Source: Paraburkholderia franconis
GTDB taxonomy: Bacteria > Pseudomonadota > Gammaproteobacteria > Burkholderiales > Burkholderiaceae
Direction of reading: 5' to 3'
Assembly: GCF_009362735.1 (NCBI RefSeq)
Contig: NZ_WHNP01000033.1
Location: 1-64,000, forward strand
Length of the DNA: 64,000 nucleotides
A program made the translations under genes and the position numbers. The notes under the pieces were generated by a model. The model was not told where the DNA came from, made no database searches, and saw only the letters and a list, made by a program, of their open reading frames with translations. This document shows, in pieces, positions 8,819 through 17,344 of this stretch; within the stretch, counting starts at the first letter, position 1; every line of letters begins with the position of its first letter.

Positions 8819-9651
8819 ATGTCCCTTCATTTTTCATGCACGATGTGCGGTCGTTGCTGCCATGACCTGCGCCTGCCGCTCGCCGTCGACGAAGCGCTCG
8901 CGTGGATCGCCCGCGGCGGTGACGTGCAGCTGTTTTGCGACGCCATCGTCTGGCCGCAAGATCCGCCCGAAGCCGATGCGCTCGCGCAGCACCGGCGCCG
9001 ACGCTCTTTCGCGGCGCATAGCGGCGTGCGACCGGTGCGCGTGGCGGTGACGCTGGTCGCAGCGTTCACAGGCCCATGTCCGCATCTGCGTGCAGCGCCC
9101 ACGACCAGCGCCCCCGGGTGTGCCGCATCTATCCAGTCGAGATCAATCCGTTCGTGCCGCTCGATCCCTCCGCGAAGGCATGTCCTTCCGATGCGTGGTC
9201 CGGCACCCATCCGTTGTTGATGCGCGCGGGCCGGCTTGTCGATCCCGACACCGCAGCCCTCATCGCGCAGTCGCGTGAAGCGGACCGGCGCGACCGCGTC
9301 GGCAAGGCGTAGCTATGTATGCTGCTCGGCTACGACACCGCTGCGCTCGCCAACGAAGGCTTCGCTGTCTATGCGCCGCAACGCATGCGCCTGCAGGCCG
9401 CGTTGCAAGCGGCGCAACATGCAAGCGCGCACGTCGATGATGCCGAGCCGAGTTCACCGCATCCGTGGCATGTCATCACGAATCGTTCGACGACGCTTGC
9501 CACGCTGCGCTCGATCGGCGCGACGGCCAACACGGCCGCCGAAGCGCCACAGTCCGCGCACACGCCGGCGTACCTCGGCTTCTTCTCTGACGACACCGCC
9601 AACGGCGACCGACGCGAATCACCTGACGCGCCGGGAACGGATCAACTGTAA
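8819..9651 (+). pseudogene. YkgJ-family cysteine-cluster protein, frameshifted
   Basis: The first frame encodes the metal-cluster motif CTMCGRCCHDLRLPL (residues 7-21) and GPCPHL. The second half of the motif (H-x-x-RP-x-VCRIYP, then KACP) is in the next frame, so one base is missing around 9086-9092. Further on, an in-frame TAG at 9310-9312 splits the protein again before MLLGYDTAALANEGFAV, and the rest is open to 9651. YkgJ/FliB-like proteins bind zinc or iron through conserved cysteines. As written, no full product can be made; a sequencing error at either site is the alternative. A SigF-type promoter precedes it. Confidence 0.75.
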
Positions 9652-9677
9652 CCTCCCGCGCCGGCAATCGAACTAAC
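9647..9677 (+). promoter_or_regulatory. SigF-type ECF promoter (copy 3, 15-base spacer)
   Basis: TGTAACC at 9647-9653 and CGAACTAACG from 9669, with a 15-base spacer instead of 16. It overlaps the end of the YkgJ reading frame and lies 27 bases upstream of ATG 9705. Confidence 0.6.
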
Positions 9678-9704
9678 GATACCGTCGCCATCTGGAGTCA
9701 GCAC

Positions 9705-10424
9705 ATGTTCGCCCGTTCTCTCGCTGTCATCTGCGCCGGGGCCGCGGCGCTGCTTGCATCGCATGCATTCGCCGCCGGGCCGCGTCCCGTCGTCGTCGAA
9801 CTATTCACGTCGCAGGGCTGTTCATCATGCCCGCCGGCCGACCGCTATCTGTCGGAGCTGAGCGACACGCGCGCCGACGTGCTGCCACTGGCATTTCACG
9901 TCACATACTGGAATCAGCTTGGCTGGAAAGACCCGTTTTCGTTCGAAGCCGTCGATGAACGGCAGGTGCAATACGTCAAGCGGTCCCGCGACTTTGCGTA
10001 CACGCCGGAAATGGTGATTGACGGCAAGGCCGAAGTGGTCGGCTCGAATCGCGGCGCAGCCAGCTCGGCCATCGACGATGCGAGGTCCACGGGCGTCACG
10101 GCCGCGACAGTCAACGCCGCTCGCGAAGGCAGCGGCGTATCGGTGTCGATCGGCCCTGGGCGAGGACGCGCGCGTGTACTGCTCGTCGGCTACGATGCAC
10201 GCCACGTCACGCCGATTGGGCGCGGCGAGAACGCAGGCCAGACGCTCACTGAATCGAACATCGTGCGCAGCTTCGCGCCGATTGGCCAGTGGTCCGGCGC
10301 GCCGCTCACGCTGCATGCGAACGCCGTCGCCGGCGAACACATGGCGGTACTGCTCGAAGCGCCCGATGGCGCAATCGTCGGCGCCACGCGCGTTGCCGAT
10401 GGGCGGCAAGCGCCTGCGCGCTGA
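9705..10424 (+). CDS. DUF1223 secreted thioredoxin-like protein
   Basis: This 239-residue protein has a cleavable signal peptide (residues 1-23, ...SHAFA|AG). It has the DUF1223 signature VVELFTSQGCSSCPPAD with a CSSC active-site-like motif at the position of the thioredoxin CxxC, followed by HVTYWNQLGWKDPF. The family is periplasmic and thiol-disulfide related; no reaction is established. The start is fixed by the signal peptide. A SigF-type promoter lies 27 bases upstream. This fits the habit of ECF sigma-F/NrsF regulons to contain thiol and metal stress genes. Confidence 0.85.
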   Translation: MFARSLAVICAGAAALLASHAFAAGPRPVVVELFTSQGCSSCPPADRYLSELSDTRADVLPLAFHVTYWNQLGWKDPFSFEAVDERQVQYVKRSRDFAYTPEMVIDGKAEVVGSNRGAASSAIDDARSTGVTAATVNAAREGSGVSVSIGPGRGRARVLLVGYDARHVTPIGRGENAGQTLTESNIVRSFAPIGQWSGAPLTLHANAVAGEHMAVLLEAPDGAIVGATRVADGRQAPAR

Positions 10425-10930
10425 GCGATCAGGCCGGTCTGCACGCCCGCTTGCATACATGACCGCCGGTTCGTCACACCGTTGACGAACCCCTCTGCTC
10501 TGCTCGACCCGGAAGGCGCTCCGTGCCGATCCGTCGTGCCGCGCTTGCCTTGCAGCAAGCCACGCTCGACGACCCGCCTAACGACTCCGACCCGGGGCTC
10601 CGACCCGGCCGCGTTCCCGCCGAGGCTCCAACGCCACCTGATGACGCGGCCTGAACGCCAATCCGCTGCCGCAGCAACCGGCTACCGAACGCACAACCTG
10701 TCGAGCGGTGCGTCGGAGCACGCATCACCGGATAGCGCCCAAAATCCGCCGACATCGCGCAACACGGATAACCGCGCAACGTCGCAAAGCGGTTCGTAAC
10801 GATTGCGCCGTCTGCGCCGATTTACCTCTTGTGATCGCTTTCAATCATGCGTCGTTGGGCAGGTCACGACGCGAATGCGCGCACGCCCATTCATACACGA
10901 ACACAGTCAAAACTTGAGGAGAACACATCC
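10425..10930. other. Intergenic before the porin
   Basis: About 500 bases without a convincing gene. The last 30 bases hold the porin ribosome site (GAGGA at about 10916). No TGTAACC element is present here, so the porin does not appear to belong to the SigF-type set. Confidence 0.35.
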
Positions 10931-12100
10931 GTGAAGCGAATGCTCATCGCCTGCGCCATCACGCTGCCGATTGCAACGGTGGCCCACGCGCAGTCAGGCG
11001 TGACCTTGTACGGTTTGATCGACGAAGGCTTCGAGGCCATCAGCAATGCGCCGACCACGGCGGGCTCACCGGGCGCGCGGCAATACAGACTCGACGCTAC
11101 CAACGGCCTCAACAGCTCACGCTGGGGCCTGAAAGGTCGCGAGGAACTCGGCGGCGGACTGACCGCGCTATTCCAGCTGGAAAACGGCTTCGAGCTCAAC
11201 AATGGACGGCTCGGCCAGGGCGGTGCGGAGTTCGGCCGCCAGGCGTTCGTCGGCATCGAGAGCAGACCGTTCGGCACGCTCACGCTCGGCCGCCAGTACG
11301 ACAGCGTGGTCGATTACGTCGGCAAGCTGGAATTCGGTGATTCGAATGTCGGCACCGCGCATGGCGCGCATCCCGTCGATATCGATAACTTCAACAACAG
11401 CCGGCGCACCAACAATGCGGTCAAGTACACGAGCAACGACTACGGCGGCTTCACGTTCGGCGGCGTGTACAGCTTCGGTGGCGTCGCGGGCTCCGTTGCG
11501 CGGAATCAGATTTTCTCCGTGGGCAGCGGCTATCACAACGGACCGCTGACGGCAGGCGCCGCGTATCTGCAGGCGCGTAATCCGTCCACGTCGCTTTTCG
11601 GCAGCAATCCGTCCGACACGGCGACGGCGAACGGACTGACGGGCACGCCCGTGGTCAGCGGCTATGCGAGCGCGAACGCATATCACGTGATTGGCGCAGG
11701 GGCGACATATGCGCTCGGCGATGCGATTCTCGGCGCGAACTGGTCGAACGTGCGCTTCGCGGGCATTGCCGCGCTCGGCAACAGTTCGGCGATCTTCAAC
11801 AACGTCGAGGCGAGCCTGCAATATCACGTCACGCCGAAGCTGCTCGCGGGCGTCGCTTTCGATTATCTGCATGGCAGCCATGTCTCCGATACGGTCGGCG
11901 GCGCCAACTACAGCCAGTTCAGCACGGGCGTCAATTACACGCTGTCGTTACGCACCGATCTCTATGCGGCACTCGACTATCAGGTTGCGAACGGGCGCGA
12001 CTCGAGCGGACATGGCGCAGTCGCGAATATCGCGGGAGTTTCGCCGTCATCGAACCGTTATCAGGCCGTCGGTCGCATCGGTTTGCGGCATCGGTTCTGA
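10931..12100 (+). CDS. Gram-negative general porin (Burkholderia type)
   Basis: This 389-residue outer-membrane beta-barrel has a signal peptide (about residues 1-21, ...VAHA|QSG). It has the classic first strand SGVTLYGLIDEGFE, then SSRWGLKGREELGGGLTALFQLENGF and FGRQAFVGIES with the tight turn TLGRQYDS. The last strand RYQAVGRIGLRHRF ends in the terminal phenylalanine needed for Bam recognition. The start is GTG 10931 with GAGGA upstream; an in-frame ATG at 10940 is an alternative. Its length is normal for the OpcP-like trimeric family. Confidence 0.92.
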   Translation: MKRMLIACAITLPIATVAHAQSGVTLYGLIDEGFEAISNAPTTAGSPGARQYRLDATNGLNSSRWGLKGREELGGGLTALFQLENGFELNNGRLGQGGAEFGRQAFVGIESRPFGTLTLGRQYDSVVDYVGKLEFGDSNVGTAHGAHPVDIDNFNNSRRTNNAVKYTSNDYGGFTFGGVYSFGGVAGSVARNQIFSVGSGYHNGPLTAGAAYLQARNPSTSLFGSNPSDTATANGLTGTPVVSGYASANAYHVIGAGATYALGDAILGANWSNVRFAGIAALGNSSAIFNNVEASLQYHVTPKLLAGVAFDYLHGSHVSDTVGGANYSQFSTGVNYTLSLRTDLYAALDYQVANGRDSSGHGAVANIAGVSPSSNRYQAVGRIGLRHRF

Positions 12101-12154
12101 CGCGCACTGTCCGCCGGATCTCCTGGAGCGCGCCGCCAAGGCATGCGGCCTTTT

Positions 12155-12195
12155 CCCGTCGACGCCGGGTACATCCGGCCGGCGGGATTTTTTTT
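12155..12195 (+). terminator. Probable rho-independent terminator of the porin gene
   Basis: A GC-rich imperfect hairpin (CCCGTCGACGCCGG pairing with CCGGCCGGCGGG) is followed directly by eight T residues at 12188-12195, 55 bases after the porin stop. Confidence 0.65.
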
Positions 12196-12221
12196 CTTTC
12201 GCGCATGAATCGGACAACGCG

Positions 12222-12250
12222 TGTAACCACGGCGCACATTGGACCGATCT
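12222..12250 (+). promoter_or_regulatory. SigF-type ECF promoter (copy 4, autoregulatory)
   Basis: TGTAACC at 12222-12228, a 16-base spacer, then CGATCTACTC from 12245. It precedes the sigma factor gene, consistent with the autoregulation usual for ECF operons. Confidence 0.7.
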
Positions 12251-12430
12251 ACTCATTAATAGCTCTGCTTCGCGGCGCAGTCCCCGAAACACACGCGCAG
12301 CGGGCGTGGTCCTTTTTAATCATCTCACTGCCATGCGCCGTCCTCTTTCGCCTTTCGTGACCGTCGATGGGTCGTGCCAGCCTGCGCGCTTTCACGCGTC
12401 GGCACGGTTTTCCACCGATGCGCCGCCGGC

Positions 12431-13066
12431 ATGATCGCGACGCTCGCAACCATGGTGCCAACTGCTTCCGACGACAGTAGTCAGACCACGCGCGGCACCC
12501 AAACCGGCACGGCGTCGGACGCCGAGCGGCGGCTCACCGCGCTGCTCGAGGCCTCGATCGCTGGCGACAAGCACGCATATCGACGCTTTCTCGGCGAACT
12601 GGCGAAACATCTGCGTACGCGCCTGCGCAAGCATCTTTGGCACCAGGATGCCGATGTCGAGGACCTTGTGCAGGAAGTGCTGATCGCAGTGCACAAGGGG
12701 CTCGACACGTTCCGTCCCGACGTGCCGCTCACCGCGTGGATCAGCGCGATCGTCCGGTACAAGCTTGCCGACCACTTCCGCGCAAACGCGCGTCGTGGCG
12801 AACTGTTCGAGCCACTCGACGACGACGTCGATGTGACGGGCGCATCGCCGCTCGACTCGCTCGAAGCGCGCCGCGACCTCACGCGGCTACTGGCGACGCT
12901 GCCGCCGCGTCAGCGAGAACCGATCGAGCACACGAGGCTATGGGGGCTTTCCGTCGCCGAAACGGCGGCCAGGACTGGGCTCACCGAATCGGCCGTGAAG
13001 GTCGGCGTGCATCGCGGCCTGAAAGCGCTTGCCGCGAAAATCAGGAGGAAAACCGATGAAGACTGA
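12431..13066 (+). CDS. ECF RNA polymerase sigma factor, SigF/EcfF-like
   Basis: This 211-residue protein has sigma region 2 (about residues 38-110; VEDLVQEVLIAVHKGLDTF and PLTAWISAIVRYKLADHFR) and region 4 (about 145-205; LPPRQREPIEHTRLWGLSVAE, then a helix-turn-helix AARTGLTESAVKVGVHRGLK). Coupling to a DUF1109/NrsF membrane anti-sigma gene, which overlaps by 11 bases, places it in the SigF group known from Caulobacter (heavy metal/oxidant stress). The start is uncertain: ATG 12431 is given, 12452 is also possible, and neither has a clear ribosome site. It is likely the factor reading the five TGTAACC promoters in this region. Confidence 0.9.
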   Translation: MIATLATMVPTASDDSSQTTRGTQTGTASDAERRLTALLEASIAGDKHAYRRFLGELAKHLRTRLRKHLWHQDADVEDLVQEVLIAVHKGLDTFRPDVPLTAWISAIVRYKLADHFRANARRGELFEPLDDDVDVTGASPLDSLEARRDLTRLLATLPPRQREPIEHTRLWGLSVAETAARTGLTESAVKVGVHRGLKALAAKIRRKTDED

Positions 13067-13706
13067 CGATTTCATCGCCATGCTTGCGGATGGGCCGCGC
13101 GCGCCGTCGAGATCGGCGGTGGTGGGCCGGCTTGGTAGCGGCGTCGCATTCAGCGTCGTTGCCGCGCTATTGCTGCTCGCGTTCGTCGTGCCGGGCGGCA
13201 TACCCGTTCATTCGCTGATCACACGACTCGCGATGACGATGTTCTGGCTCAAGGTCGCCCTTCCGCTGTCGATCACCATAGCCGCCGCATGCATTGCGTC
13301 GCGGCTTTCGCAACCTGGCGTGCGCGTCGGACGCGCCTGGCATGCGCTGCTCACGCCATTCATGGCCGTATGGCTCGTCGCACTGGCGACGCTGTTCACC
13401 GCACCCGCCGATGCACGCAGCGCATTGATCCTCGGGCATACATGGCGAACGTGTTCGCTGCACATTGCGCTGCTATCTGCTCCCGCCCTTTTCGTGCTGC
13501 TGCGAGCGATGCGCAGCCTCGCGCCGACACGACCCGAACTCGCCGGCGCGGCGACGGGGTTGCTCGCCGGCGCCATCGGCGCGCTTGTGTACTGCCTGCG
13601 CTGCCCGGAGATGGAGGTGCCATTCTGGGCGACGTGGTATCTGCTCGGCATGACGGCGCCGACGCTGGCTGGCGCACTGCTCGGCCGTCGGATGATGCGG
13701 TGGTGA
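13056..13706 (+). CDS. NrsF-like (DUF1109) membrane anti-sigma factor
   Basis: This 216-residue integral inner-membrane protein has about six hydrophobic segments and a short cytoplasmic N-terminus (MKTDDFIAMLADG) that in this family binds the sigma factor. Cysteines at about residues 133 (HTWRTCSLHI) and 183 (CLRCPE) sit where DUF1109 proteins carry their conserved pair, proposed to sense metals or oxidants; an extra Cys is at 180. AGGAGG is 8 bases upstream of ATG 13056, inside the sigma gene. The overlap implies translational coupling. Confidence 0.88.
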   Translation: MKTDDFIAMLADGPRAPSRSAVVGRLGSGVAFSVVAALLLLAFVVPGGIPVHSLITRLAMTMFWLKVALPLSITIAAACIASRLSQPGVRVGRAWHALLTPFMAVWLVALATLFTAPADARSALILGHTWRTCSLHIALLSAPALFVLLRAMRSLAPTRPELAGAATGLLAGAIGALVYCLRCPEMEVPFWATWYLLGMTAPTLAGALLGRRMMRW

Positions 13707-13798
13707 GCGGCCGCGGGCGCGCGCCCATCGCTGATCGCAGGCTGTAGCTTGACGCGTCGATCCTGGCACAGCATCCGTCAGAAGAACTTATGTCCCGC

Positions 13799-13830
13799 TG
13801 TAACCGCATCCGATATCCCGTCGATGTATT
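13799..13830 (+). promoter_or_regulatory. SigF-type ECF promoter (copy 5)
   Basis: TGTAACC at 13799-13805, a 16-base spacer, then CGATGTATTG from 13822. It lies between the anti-sigma gene and DoxX. Confidence 0.6.
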
Positions 13831-13916
13831 GAATGAGCGTTGCACATCGCCGCTCGCCAGACGCGCAACCGCCAGAGAAGCGCGCCTCTTTTCTTTACAG
13901 CTATCCACGTCCGCTC

Positions 13917-14459
13917 ATGAACAGCCTCCGCTCCCTTCTTGCCGTATTCGATCCGTCATGGCTCGTCGCACGCTTGACCCGCTATTCGCCGCTACCGATC
14001 CGCTTCATCGTCGGTTATGGCTTCATGGCGCATGGATACGCGAAACTCGTCAAGCATCCCGAGAACTTCGCCGCCATCCTGCATGCGCTCGGCGTGCCGG
14101 CGCCGCATCTGATGGCGTGGGCAACCATCGTCGTCGAACTGCTAGGCGGCTTTGCGATCCTGGTTGGCGCATTTGTGCCACTCGTCGCGGTGCCGATGAT
14201 CGTGGTGCTGCTCGTCGCAACCTTCACCGTGCATCTGCAATACGGATTCACGTCGATCAAGCTGATGTCCGTCGTGAATGGGGTTCCACGATTCGGGCCA
14301 CCCGGGTATGAGACGGATGCGCTGTATGTCGCCGGGCTGATCGCTCTGCTTTTCAGTGGCTCGGGACCGTTCGCGATCGATGCCATACTCAAGCCGCTTT
14401 ACACCCGAGTCGCGCCCGGGTCACGTGCGTTCAATTGCTCTCATAGATCAGAACTATAG
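13917..14459 (+). CDS. DoxX family membrane protein
   Basis: This 180-residue protein has four hydrophobic segments and the DoxX pattern: RFIVGYGFMAHGYAKL (first membrane helix), then LMAWATIVVELLGGFAILVG and TFTVHLQYGF. DoxX proteins accompany SigF-type ECF operons and have been linked to thiol and oxidative stress. The ATG at 13917 is chosen because the conserved part begins soon after; an in-frame ATG at 13833 would add 28 non-conserved residues and lies on top of the predicted transcription start. No strong ribosome site is visible. Confidence 0.82.
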   Translation: MNSLRSLLAVFDPSWLVARLTRYSPLPIRFIVGYGFMAHGYAKLVKHPENFAAILHALGVPAPHLMAWATIVVELLGGFAILVGAFVPLVAVPMIVVLLVATFTVHLQYGFTSIKLMSVVNGVPRFGPPGYETDALYVAGLIALLFSGSGPFAIDAILKPLYTRVAPGSRAFNCSHRSEL

Positions 14460-14944
14460 GCGACAGAGGGATGCCTGAAAAACGAGCGCACGATCCCCGG
14501 GTTTTGCAGTTCGCCGCTGAGTCTCCTCTTCGTACGCCGCGAACCAGAAGGCGCCCTTCGCGCTTCACCGCAGACAAATTCGAAGCACGCGAGAACTTTG
14601 GCTGGTTTGCTCTTTATATGCCAATCGAAGCGTGATTTATTGGACGACCTGAAACCGGCCGAATCGCCACCCGCATGACGCTAGTCGCCATTTGAAGCAT
14701 GCAGCGGACGAGCGACGCGATTGGCGCGCTGCCCAGTTGACCCGTCATGACGCGCGGTCGAATGGCCGTTTGCTTGGGCGGGGCAGCCGTCTGAATGTCC
14801 GAACGACTCGAAAAACGAACGACGCTACCTGGCCGCTTGTCGCCCGTCACTGGCAACGCAGAAGCCGTGGATCGCCTTTTAGAATGCCGCGGAACGAGAT
14901 GGCGGCTGCCGATCCGAATCGGGACGCATACAGACATGGTCAAG
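14460..14944. other. Intergenic between DoxX and the island
   Basis: No gene recognised in 485 bases. Open frames on both strands have no ribosome site and no family resemblance. The GC content starts to fall toward 14945, so the boundary of the inserted segment is probably within this stretch. Confidence 0.35.
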
Positions 14945-16201
14945 CTACGCAAGACGGCTAACGAGACCACCTGCGAACGTTAATTTTTCGTCGAGCCTCG
15001 ATTGAGCTGGTCCAGCACGCCACACGGAGCTAGCCGTCGCATACCTCTCGTGAGCGAGGCTAGCCACCTCTCGATAACCGGTTACCAAGGCCAGCTCGAT
15101 GAGTGCATCCCCGAGGTCTTCCAGGTCGCCGCTAATATCGATCGGATCGGAAGTGGTGTTGGCCTCAGTCATGTTCGCGAGGTGATCCCGCGCCGCACAT
15201 GCTGCGAGCAGGCAGGGCGCGGATCGAAGCCGCTTCCCAGATTCCTGCATAAGCTCCGCGAGCCCCTTAAGACCGGTCCAGGCCGAGCCTTGCCGGACCC
15301 TCGCAATCAGGTCACACGCCGCACCCAAGCTCGCATCTACAGGAACCTCCATCTGGCGCTCGTTAGCATTGGGGCAGCCCACCAGATTCCAGACGTCTCC
15401 AAAATCAACACCCCGCTGAGCGAGGTCGCTCATGAACGGAAGTACGTCACCGTCCACACCTTGTCCCAGACCAAGAGCGAGCGTGGCACGCACCAGGCAA
15501 GCCCATCTGAGCGAAGGATGACTCGAGACAAGTTCCGATGCCTCTGCAAATCGGCGCGCAGCATCGTCGTAGTCCAACTGCATCAGGGCTACGTTGGCCT
15601 GTTCGGCTAGCAGCTTGACAGCATTTAGCGTGGCGCGACGCTCGTCCTCCTCGGCGATTCGCGCTCGCTCGCGGGCCTGAGCCATTGCCATGATTTCATT
15701 ATTCGCCGCTTGACCGAGCTCCCTTTGCGCTTCGGCGAAAAGCCCTTTGGACAGCATGCGCTCTACGCAGTGCTTCAGTTCCGCCGCATACCGGCTGTCC
15801 AGTTCCAGCGAGACAATGGTCGCCTCTGTGCGCCTGTACCCCTGCGTGATCTCGATCAGGCGGGCAGGGACGTTTTTGGGCCGTACTTTTTGCTCGTCGA
15901 TGACTTTAAAAAGTGAAGTGAGCACGGCTGGTGGAATATGCAGCCGGGACGCCAACCCAGATATCGGTGCTCGGCGTTGATCCTCGCTGGATACGGGTGT
16001 CCGCCCTGAGGCGATCTCTACTAGCCTCATCAGATCCGGCGGACTCTCGTTGCTGATTTCCTGAACGATAGTGAGGTTAATGTTATAAGTCTGGTCGCCG
16101 CCAATGATGTCTCCGCCGACTTTTCCGACATGGCCGGAAATATTGACCCCACCAGTCCGACCGGCGGATTTCCTTTGCTGGCCATTGTTCGATGCGACCA
16201 T
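14945..16201 (-). CDS. Uncharacterised protein: GGVNISG motif plus TPR-like helical domain
   Basis: 418 residues, no signal peptide or membrane segment. Residues about 15-40 hold a glycine-rich repeat (GGVNISGHVGKVGGDIIGGD) shared with the neighbouring gene. A compact helical segment follows (about 65-125; SRLHIPPAVLTSLFKVIDEQ), then a long charged helix (about 130-190). After that come tetratricopeptide-like helices (LAEQANVALMQLDYDDAARRFAEASEL) and a Leu/Ala-rich C-terminus. I know similar glycine-motif plus helical-repeat architectures beside NTPase/TPR conflict genes, but I assign no function. The gene starts 5 bases after the stop of its partner; GTG 16204 is an alternative start. Base composition by eye is about 55% GC, below its neighbours. 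Confidence 0.7.
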   Translation of the reverse strand: MVASNNGQQRKSAGRTGGVNISGHVGKVGGDIIGGDQTYNINLTIVQEISNESPPDLMRLVEIASGRTPVSSEDQRRAPISGLASRLHIPPAVLTSLFKVIDEQKVRPKNVPARLIEITQGYRRTEATIVSLELDSRYAAELKHCVERMLSKGLFAEAQRELGQAANNEIMAMAQARERARIAEEDERRATLNAVKLLAEQANVALMQLDYDDAARRFAEASELVSSHPSLRWACLVRATLALGLGQGVDGDVLPFMSDLAQRGVDFGDVWNLVGCPNANERQMEVPVDASLGAACDLIARVRQGSAWTGLKGLAELMQESGKRLRSAPCLLAACAARDHLANMTEANTTSDPIDISGDLEDLGDALIELALVTGYREVASLAHERYATASSVWRAGPAQSRLDEKLTFAGGLVSRLA

Positions 16202-16206
16202 CACCG

Positions 16207-16599
16207 CTAATTTCCCCGCAGCCTGTCAAGTACGAAGGCAGCCGCATCACCACCAATCTGCGCGAGAATGGGCGTGGCAAAGGTATTCACAACCGCACTC
16301 GCCGCGTCCGGCACCAGCCCAACCAGGCCATCCACAAGTCTGGCGACCAAACTGTCCTTGGCGTCCTTACCCTTTGCGACCTCGGTTTTCAACTCCTCTA
16401 GCTTCGCAAAAGCCTCCGACTGCGTTTCGGGTGGCGCGGCGCTTATCGCTTGGACCAGTGGTCGAAGCGCGTCATCGAGTTCAGTTGCGGCCAATGGACT
16501 GACAACCTTGTTGCCGCCCACGATGTCGCCTCTTACAGACCCTACGCTCCCGCTAATATTCACGCCGCCGCTCTGACCTTCGTTTCTGTTCTTTCCCAT
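16207..16599 (-). CDS. Small partner protein with the same GGVNISG motif
   Basis: 130 residues. The N-terminus repeats the motif of the adjacent gene (GGVNISGSVGSVRGDIVGGN). A helical region with LRPLVQAISAAPPE follows, then a charged helix rich in Lys/Glu, and a hydrophobic C-terminal part (LVDGLVGLVPDAASAVVNTF and TPILAQIGG) that could insert in a membrane or pack as a helical bundle. ATG 16599 is preferred over a start 8 codons upstream because the motif begins just after it. It is first in the two-gene unit, and translation is probably coupled to the larger protein. Function unknown. Confidence 0.7.
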   Translation of the reverse strand: MGKNRNEGQSGGVNISGSVGSVRGDIVGGNKVVSPLAATELDDALRPLVQAISAAPPETQSEAFAKLEELKTEVAKGKDAKDSLVARLVDGLVGLVPDAASAVVNTFATPILAQIGGDAAAFVLDRLRGN

Positions 16600-16742
16600 T
16601 TCAGCCTCATGCCTGCGGAACAAAGCAAAAAGAGATGAAACACGCGAACTGCCGCCCTCTTCTCCATAGCCATGCTAGCCGCGGCGTCAATCGCCGATTC
16701 AGTGGCGGCTAGTCATGAGGAAACCCCGCGGCAGAGAGATAA

Positions 16743-17171
16743 ATGCGATCGTCGATACAAAGGCGGATTCAACCGACCGACGCAAACCTGACGCGCTTCA
16801 TGCGGCGCGGCGGCAAATTGCTGATGGCGCACGGCACCATAGATCAGACCGTCAGCACGCGGGCAACCGAGATCTACTATCAGCGCCTGCTGTTCACGAT
16901 GGGTTTTGGTGCCGTCGAGTCGTTCGTACGCTTCTATGAGATTCCGGGCTTGCAGCACGCGGTAGGCACCGAGTTCAACGCATCGTGGGACTCGCTCACG
17001 GCGCTGGAGAACTGGGTCGAGCACGGGACACCGCCGGTGCATCAGGTCGTCACCGATACGGCGGGCGTGCCGGGACGCACCCGGCCACTGTGCCAGTATC
17101 CGACGTGGCCTGGCTATAACGGCGCGGGCGATGTGAATAGCGCGGCGTCGTTCACCTGCGTGCGTGGCTAG
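16743..17171 (+). pseudogene. Tannase/feruloyl esterase, C-terminal remnant
   Basis: About 140 codons match the end of tannase/feruloyl-esterase family hydrolases: a strand FMRRGGKLLMAHGTIDQTVS (catalytic Asp loop region), then FYEIPGLQHAVGTEFN with the catalytic His region, and a conserved tail (PLCQYPTWPGYNG, ASFTC). The family is about 550 residues, so some 400 residues including the nucleophile serine are missing. The truncation point lies about 140 bases from the 14.9-16.6 kb unit, suggesting that its arrival cut the gene. Confidence 0.75.
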
Positions 17172-17344
17172 TCCACTCACGCCGCGACGCGCGGATGGCT
17201 GCGGCGTCTGTAGCCGCCGAGTCACGAATGGGTGAAAGCAGCCCGCATCCGCCGTAGCGATGCCGGCATCTGAACATCGGGTATCGCGCACGACTGGTCT
17301 GTTTGCCGTGCCAACGCAGCGCGGCCGCCGATCAGGTGCCGCGT

